The position numbers were made by a program, and so were the translations under genes. Below the pieces are notes generated by a model. That model had not been told where the DNA came from. It saw only the letters and a list, made by a program, of their open reading frames with translations, and did no database searches. Positions 33,389 through 38,595 of a DNA stretch of 38,595 nt are shown piece after piece (within the stretch, counting starts at the first letter, position 1; every line of letters begins with the position of its first letter). Location of the stretch: the NCBI GenBank assembly GCA_900547305.1, contig URGH01000017.1:1-38595 (forward strand), written 5' to 3'. This DNA is from an uncultured Oscillospiraceae bacterium (GTDB taxonomy: Bacteria; Bacillota; Clostridia; Oscillospirales; Acutalibacteraceae).

Positions 33389-34861
33389 TCAATCGGTTTT
33401 TTTCTTGATTTTCGGTTTTATAAGCACAATTACCGCCGCGGACGCGGCAGCTGCCGCCGCAACCGCGATAATTACAATGGGAATCACGGAGCGGCTGTTG
33501 CCTGCCTTTTCGGCGTTGCTCCCCGTTTCGTTTTCTGTCTTCACATCCGCAGAGTCGGTACTGATTATCGCGGAGTCTTCTTCGGATACCGACGCGTCAG
33601 ATACCGCGCCGGGGGAAGAACCGGACGGTGCTTTTTCGCTGCCGCCGACATATGCGCTCCCTGCGGTTTCCGTTTTATTTTGAGTGCCGTTATTGCTTTT
33701 TGAAGAATTATTTTCGGATTTGCCGCCCGCGTTTAACAAAGCGCTGTTTAAGGATTTAGCGGCGGCGTCAACGCGGCTTTGGCTTGCGTTTAATTCCGCC
33801 ATAACCGCTAAAGCGTTCTCATATGCCTTTTTCACGTCCGCTTTTGACATGTCTCCCGCCGGCGCTTTACATATTGCTATAGTCAGCGCGTCCTTATTCG
33901 CAACCGCAAAGTAACCTGCGGTGGGTTGATTTTCAACATCGGGAATTTCCGTACCCATAGCGCCGAAGCCGCCGATGTCCGCGCCGTAGCCCAATGTAAA
34001 CTGCACCCTTATAACATCGCCGTCCGAGGGGTAGCAGTCCGCAAAGCCTACGTTCGGAAAAACATTGTTGATCGAATACATCCACCCCGAGCCGTTTGTA
34101 AATACGAATTCGCCGAGATACCCCGACCAGTTCTTTTTATAATCCTCGGGGTCGTAAAAGGTCATGGTGCTTTTTAGGTGCGGAATAAGTATTTCGGGAA
34201 TTTTGGGGGATAAATTGAGCTTTTTCGGATTTGCGGGAACACCGCTTTTTTGATAATTATTATATTTCGCGCCCGCGGCTGTTCCGTCGGCAATGTAGGC
34301 AAGATAAAACGATGATTTTACCGTGCCGCCGTAATATCCCGCATAACCGCTGTTGTGCAGCAGTCTTACCAACTGCTCGGCGGCGGTTTCGCCCTCATAA
34401 ATCGGCATTTCAATCGGTTTGATAAGATAACCGCAGCCTACGGTGAAAAGCTCCACGCTCCATACGGCGGTTCCTATCGGTTCGCCGGGCTGCGCTTTTT
34501 TATAGGTGATGCGGTAGGTAAGGGTTTTCTTTTTCCCGCCGTCGGAAGAGGCGGAAACGGTAACGGTATTTTCGCCGCTCTTTTCAAAAACCAGTGTGTA
34601 GCTTGTTTTTTCGTTATCATCCCAGGTTGGCTCCACCTTTTTACCGTTCAGCTTAACGGTCGCCCTTATCTTCTCGCCTGCGGAATTTCTCGCCCATACG
34701 TCAAAGGTCTTTTTACTGCCGCGCTGAACCGTGTTATCGGTAAGCGTGGTGGTTAATGACGGTCCCGCCGCCGCGCTGACCGATACGTTCGCGGGCAGCA
34801 GCATAACAAAAATTATTACCGCACAAAAAAATATGCCGAAAGTTCTTTTTACCGTTTTCAT
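33389..34861 (-). CDS. Surface protein with transcobalamin-like C-terminal (DUF4430) domain, C-terminal membrane anchor
   Basis: A 490-residue exported protein. It has a signal peptide (RTFGIFFCAVIIFVMLLPANVSVSA), an Ig-like beta domain at about 34-122, and a DUF4430-type domain at about 130-300 with NGSGWMYSINNVFPNVGF at 256-273 and DGDVIRVQFTLGYG. A helical FIVAR-like stretch near 320-375, a Ser/Asn/Glu-rich linker, a membrane helix at about 462-483 and a lysine-rich end follow. It is the second beta-type domain of the operon and, unlike the 184-residue one, is held by its C-terminus on a long flexible stalk. ATG 34861 is preceded by AAAAAGG. Confidence 0.87.
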   Translation of the reverse strand: MKTVKRTFGIFFCAVIIFVMLLPANVSVSAAAGPSLTTTLTDNTVQRGSKKTFDVWARNSAGEKIRATVKLNGKKVEPTWDDNEKTSYTLVFEKSGENTVTVSASSDGGKKKTLTYRITYKKAQPGEPIGTAVWSVELFTVGCGYLIKPIEMPIYEGETAAEQLVRLLHNSGYAGYYGGTVKSSFYLAYIADGTAAGAKYNNYQKSGVPANPKKLNLSPKIPEILIPHLKSTMTFYDPEDYKKNWSGYLGEFVFTNGSGWMYSINNVFPNVGFADCYPSDGDVIRVQFTLGYGADIGGFGAMGTEIPDVENQPTAGYFAVANKDALTIAICKAPAGDMSKADVKKAYENALAVMAELNASQSRVDAAAKSLNSALLNAGGKSENNSSKSNNGTQNKTETAGSAYVGGSEKAPSGSSPGAVSDASVSEEDSAIISTDSADVKTENETGSNAEKAGNSRSVIPIVIIAVAAAAAASAAVIVLIKPKIKKKTD

Positions 34862-34886
34862 AAAGCATCCTTTTTAAGCAGATACG

Positions 34887-34911
34887 GGGATGCGGCGCAA
34901 CACCGCATCCC
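34887..34911 (-). promoter_or_regulatory. Intercistronic hairpin between two surface protein genes
   Basis: GGGATGCGG (34887-34895) pairs with CCGCATCCC (34903-34911) around a 7-base loop in the 63-base gap between the wall protein stop and the next ATG. No T run follows, so it is more likely an mRNA processing or stability element, or a partial terminator lowering downstream expression, than a full terminator. Confidence 0.65.
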
Positions 34912-34924
34912 TTGCTGTTTTAAA

Positions 34925-37900
34925 TCAGTGTGTTTTTCTCTTTTTATTTGAGAAATATGCAATACCCAAAAGGCTGATAAGCATAATCGAAGCGCATAAC
35001 GGCATAGCTGAGGTATCCCCCGTTTTGGGTATACCGGCTGAATTATTCGCGCCGTTATTCGTTTTATTTTCTTCCTCCGTTAATTGCTTATCCGTCTTTA
35101 CGGCGTCCATTCGGGCTTTATAAGCCGCTAAAGCCTTTGCCGCGTCCTCTGCGGTAGGCGCCGCCTCAATAGCCTTACTGCCCTCTGAAATAATGTCTTC
35201 AAGCTCTTTCTTTTGGCTTTCTCTGTAATCCGCAAGCCGCTTATAATTTTCAAGCTGCGATTTTGCGGACTCCTTAGCCTGCTGTAAGGTCTGTATTTCA
35301 AGCAGTGCCTTTTCCGCGCTTTGCAGAACGGCGTAATTTGAAACAAGCGCCTTTAACGGCTCATCCAGATTATCGTAAGCGTTTCTCGCGCTGTTTAACG
35401 AATCGTCGCTTTGCAGAGTAACCGTGCCGATAGCCGCGATTTTATTTATAACCTCGTTTACCGAATCGGCGTCCTCGGTTTTCTGCCAGTATACAAGCGG
35501 GTATCCGTTGTTGACAAGCGCATATTCGTCCTTTTTAAACGCCGATCCCAAAAGTTTTGGGAACTCATCGGATTTCATTTCCTCCGAAGTCTTCGCCGCA
35601 GCCGCAAAATTGCCGTTTGAAACGCCCTTTTCGGTTGCCGAAGAATCATAGTAGCAATTTTCAACGGTGTTGTCGGAAGTCATGAGACTTGCAATACCGC
35701 CCGCACCGTCTAAAATATTTGTGCCAGTTACGGTAACTTTTCCCGCATTATAGCAGTTTTTAACGGTATGCCCGTCCTGTGCGCGGCCGACAATACCGCC
35801 CGCGGTGTCGCCTGTGGTTGTCACGAGTCCCGCGTTATAGCAATCGGTAACAAGCACGTTAACGGCAGTTCCGTTTGAGCTTGTGGCAAGATGACCCACT
35901 ATACCGCCTATACTTCCGCCTCGCCCGCCGTAGATACTGCCCGTGTTACAGCAGGCGGAAATTGTGCTTTCGCCGCCGTCACGAACGGTTCCTACTATTC
36001 CGCCGCTGTAACCCGAAGCGTAAATATCCGCGCCGTTTCGGCAGTTAATGAAATCCGCGCCGTTGCTCCAGTTTGCAATACCGCCTATAAATGAGAGATT
36101 ACTCTGCCCTATCTCGCCGCTAGCAACGCTTACATTTTTAATTACGGCATTTTTGCAGACGTAACCGAACAAACCGCCCGTTTTGGAATAAAGGTTATCG
36201 ATAACATAGCCCTGTCCGTCGAACATACCGTCAAACTGGAATTTGCTTGACTTGCCTATGGGCGTCCAGTTTTCAAATTTACCGAGGTCTATATGAGCGG
36301 TAAGCATTACCGTTTTCCCCGAGAAGTTTTCACCGCCGTTTACACGGTCGGCAAACGCTTTCAGCTCATCGGCTGTTGATATTTCAAGACCTGCGCGAAC
36401 GGGAGCTTCCCCGCCTGTTGCTTTCTGCCCCGCAAGTATGGGATAGCCGCCGTTTATATTGTCCGCGTCCTTCGCAAACGCGCCGCCGAGAACGCCTGCA
36501 AATGCGTCCGCTTTCATATCCGTCTCGGTTTCGGCGGCTGCCGTGCCTATAACCGTGCCCGGCTCGTCGCTGCCGTCATCGGTAAATACACCGCCCTGCT
36601 TTGTGTTTGAAGAATTAAGATAATGAACGTTTTGAAGTTTCAGAACCGTTTCGCAAGCGCTGCCGAAAACGGCTCCCGCGGTTTCAAGCTCGGGAACAAT
36701 ACCTGTATTATAGCAATTTTCAATTACGTTTTCAAGAGTTTTCCCGCCTGTGCGGAAGCTGCCGACAATACCGCCGAGCCCCCAAGAGCCCATACCTGCG
36801 AGTTTTCCAGTATTATAGCAATTTACTATTTTCGCCCTTGCGCCGTTATCCTTACGCCTGTTTTCGCCCACTTGACCGATAATGCCGCCGCCCGTATAAG
36901 AAGACTTTATAACCGCGTGGTTCGAGCAGTTTTCAATATTCACAAACGCACCGCCGTCAACAAAGCCCACAATGCCGCCGATGCCGAATGAGCCGCTCAT
37001 ATCGGCATAGTTGTGACAGTTTTTAACTGTAACTGTGGAATTTTCCGCAACAGAGCCCGCAATACCGCCGATAGAGGTATTGTAACTGCCGCCGAGACTG
37101 CCGCTCGCAATTGTGAGGTTTTCAATCAAAGCGCCGTCGCCCAGCTTGCCGAAAAATCCGTTTGCATTGTATGTAGAGCCGTTCATATTCCAGACAGAGT
37201 GACCGTTTCCGTCAAAATGCCCCCTGAAGCCCGCGGCAACATTGTCGGCAATACCGCGCCAATCGCTGATATTTTTAAGGTTCAAATCCGCCGCGAGTTT
37301 AAAGTGTACGCCGGCGGTTACCATTTTTTTAACCGAGACATAACGGTAAAGGTCAACTATGTCGTCGGGCGTTTTAATAATATACGGGTCGTCCTCTGTG
37401 CCCTCGCCGTCCCAAGGCATTTTTTCGCGCACCTCAACAGAAACCGAGGTCTTTAAAATGCCGTAATAAATATAAACCGTATCGGTTGTAAGGGCAAGCT
37501 CCCCTGTCTCTGAAACCTTATAATCCGTAATTTCCTTTTTCGAGCCGTCGCTGTAACGGGCGGTAACTACCATGCCGGTTTTGTCAAACCGTTCGCCGCC
37601 GTAATATCGGATTTTATTCGGTGCCTTTGTTACCGAAATCGATGTGATGTAAGGCGCGTCCGAATCAAGAGCCTCTTCTCCGCCGACAAGCGCTATGGCA
37701 GAGGCGAGCGTAGAATAATTATCCACATATCTGCGCTCTGTTTCGTCTACCGCGCGGTATACCGCAAGAGCGGCTTTAAGCCTTGCTTTATAATCGCTCA
37801 CACCGGGCTCGGGCAAAGCGTTAATTGCGTCGGCAGCAGCTTTTATTGCGGCAGTCTGAGCCTTTGTCCAATTATCGCGCATATCGTAAAGGGCGCGCAT

Positions 37901-38595
37901 GCCGTTTTCAAGCCGCCAGTAGGAAACCAGCGCATAGGTTGCCTGATCGTTTGCCATAGAGTTCCAGCCGCCGTTTAAAACGTGGCAGAAACCGCCGTTT
38001 GATACACGGAAAGCAAGCATTCCTTCCAAAAGGGTCTTTCCGTCGGGTGTGATAAAGCGCTCATCGTTCTTCGGGTTAATGCCGAGCGAGCAAAGCGCAA
38101 CCACTACCTGCGAAATGCTTTCCACGTTATTTGTGTTCCATGAGGAAAAGCCCGCATTTGAATTTAGCTTTGAGCCGAGCGTATCCAGCGCCTCGTCAAC
38201 ACACCGGCGGACTGTTTTGGATACCTCTTTGCCGCTTATCTCGTTTTTGTAGGTGTAAACCGTATCGTCATTGTAATAGGGTGCCAGCGCCTGAATAGCC
38301 ATTGCGGAAATATCCACATCCGAAACCGTTCCGTAGCCGCCGAGTACCCAGCCGCCGTATTCGTTGCCGTTTACGCCGTCGGTCAGTTGTGTTTTAAGAA
38401 TTTCCGTTATAAATCTCTCGCGCGGATATTTCGCGTTTGCGGGCACGACCGTGTCGGTCACGTCCATGGCGATAAGTCCCCATATCCAGCCGTTTATACC
38501 CTGCCTGCCGAGAGATACGGTCTTTCCCCTGTCGTATGTTCCGTCCGCTATTAAATTTATCGGATTTCCGTTCTTATCCCTGCCGAAATTCGTAG
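34925..38595 (-). CDS. Large wall-anchored protein: alpha/alpha-toroid, Ig-like domain, GLUG repeats, IPKTG sorting signal (N-terminus cut)
   Basis: At least 1,222 residues; the 5' end is beyond the window and the frame is open to it. Numbering from Met at 38467: an alpha/alpha-toroid to about 190 (DISAMAIQALAPYYN, SQVVVALCSLGINP), closely paralogous to the toroid at 31500-33371 (both carry GRQGINGWIWGLI). A helical linker follows, then a Big_3-like Ig domain at about 275-345 (MVVTARYSDGSKKEITDYKV). Two blocks of GLUG-type beta-helix repeats run from about 350 to 960 (CYNAG...GGIVG), then FIVAR-like helices. The C-terminus has IPKTG, a hydrophobic stretch and KKRKTH, a sortase sorting signal. 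Likely role: outermost ligand-capture or adhesive component of the transporter operon. Confidence 0.87.
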   Translation of the reverse strand, partial: TNFGRDKNGNPINLIADGTYDRGKTVSLGRQGINGWIWGLIAMDVTDTVVPANAKYPRERFITEILKTQLTDGVNGNEYGGWVLGGYGTVSDVDISAMAIQALAPYYNDDTVYTYKNEISGKEVSKTVRRCVDEALDTLGSKLNSNAGFSSWNTNNVESISQVVVALCSLGINPKNDERFITPDGKTLLEGMLAFRVSNGGFCHVLNGGWNSMANDQATYALVSYWRLENGMRALYDMRDNWTKAQTAAIKAAADAINALPEPGVSDYKARLKAALAVYRAVDETERRYVDNYSTLASAIALVGGEEALDSDAPYITSISVTKAPNKIRYYGGERFDKTGMVVTARYSDGSKKEITDYKVSETGELALTTDTVYIYYGILKTSVSVEVREKMPWDGEGTEDDPYIIKTPDDIVDLYRYVSVKKMVTAGVHFKLAADLNLKNISDWRGIADNVAAGFRGHFDGNGHSVWNMNGSTYNANGFFGKLGDGALIENLTIASGSLGGSYNTSIGGIAGSVAENSTVTVKNCHNYADMSGSFGIGGIVGFVDGGAFVNIENCSNHAVIKSSYTGGGIIGQVGENRRKDNGARAKIVNCYNTGKLAGMGSWGLGGIVGSFRTGGKTLENVIENCYNTGIVPELETAGAVFGSACETVLKLQNVHYLNSSNTKQGGVFTDDGSDEPGTVIGTAAAETETDMKADAFAGVLGGAFAKDADNINGGYPILAGQKATGGEAPVRAGLEISTADELKAFADRVNGGENFSGKTVMLTAHIDLGKFENWTPIGKSSKFQFDGMFDGQGYVIDNLYSKTGGLFGYVCKNAVIKNVSVASGEIGQSNLSFIGGIANWSNGADFINCRNGADIYASGYSGGIVGTVRDGGESTISACCNTGSIYGGRGGSIGGIVGHLATSSNGTAVNVLVTDCYNAGLVTTTGDTAGGIVGRAQDGHTVKNCYNAGKVTVTGTNILDGAGGIASLMTSDNTVENCYYDSSATEKGVSNGNFAAAAKTSEEMKSDEFPKLLGSAFKKDEYALVNNGYPLVYWQKTEDADSVNEVINKIAAIGTVTLQSDDSLNSARNAYDNLDEPLKALVSNYAVLQSAEKALLEIQTLQQAKESAKSQLENYKRLADYRESQKKELEDIISEGSKAIEAAPTAEDAAKALAAYKARMDAVKTDKQLTEEENKTNNGANNSAGIPKTGDTSAMPLCASIMLISLLGIAYFSNKKRKTH

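Noticed and set aside
35600..37100. Repeated short DNA words (TATAGCA, GCCGCC-type blocks) that could be a CRISPR or satellite array
   Set aside because: They encode the CYNxG and GGIVG motifs of GLUG protein repeats in frame; spacing and sequence are irregular at DNA level.
34862..38595. A cobalamin riboswitch that would settle the substrate of the capture operon
   Set aside because: None is visible in the operon part inside the window. The first gene is cut at 38595, so the leader lies outside; absence here is not evidence either way.

Overview
The window looks like a chromosomal segment of a Gram-positive, low-to-mid GC Clostridia-type bacterium (Bacillota), probably an uncultured gut Oscillospirales or Eubacteriales relative. 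The signs are strong AGGAGG-type ribosome binding sites, tightly overlapping operons, a class B sortase with a sortable wall protein, an ECF-type vitamin transporter, a fused clostridial-type PurL, and a purine pathway that splits PurH into a formyltransferase and a PurO-type IMP cyclohydrolase. No tRNA, rRNA, CRISPR array or transposase gene was seen. Almost every gene is on the minus strand; only a GntR-type regulator and the sortase are on the plus strand.

Positions 1-8945 hold a purine operon read leftward: purE-purC-purF-purM-purN-purO-purH-purD-purL, with purL cut by the window edge. It starts from a near-consensus promoter and a leader carrying a ZTP (pfl-type) riboswitch whose conserved 3' end is built into an intrinsic terminator. 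The genes cover the route from PRPP to IMP except purB and any purK.

Positions 9020-11136 hold a regulator (GntR DNA-binding domain fused to a LacI-like sugar sensor) with its own promoter and inverted-repeat operator, followed by a class B sortase and a two-way terminator. Positions 11143-20357 hold a four-gene cytoplasmic glycan-degradation operon (GH38-like DUF5054 protein, GH78, GH20, GH38). A palindromic MITE-like element flanked by two different 7-bp tandem arrays (20371-20567) separates it from glgP and a GH13 enzyme, a glycogen or maltodextrin breakdown pair. A perfect 16-bp hairpin with a GAAA loop lies inside the GH13 coding sequence.

Positions 25046-27645 hold a 45-residue membrane protein gene, cardiolipin synthase, and a phosphodiester glycosidase gene that has lost its C-terminal half.

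Positions 27667-38595 are the most interesting part. They hold one operon encoding a complete ECF transporter (S component, fused double ATPase, EcfT) preceded by two transcobalamin-like C-terminal (DUF4430) proteins and two proteins with alpha/alpha-toroid repeats of the terpenoid cyclase/prenyltransferase/transcobalamin type. One of the latter is a large wall-anchored (IPKTG) protein that also carries an Ig-like domain and GLUG beta-helix repeats. Animal transcobalamin and intrinsic factor bind B12 between an alpha/alpha barrel and a small beta domain. Here the same two fold types are separate surface proteins next to a transporter whose layout fits the predicted cobalamin family CbrT/CbrU/CbrV. 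The inference is a split, surface-tethered, transcobalamin-like corrinoid capture relay feeding an ECF importer. The substrate is not proven by the sequence.
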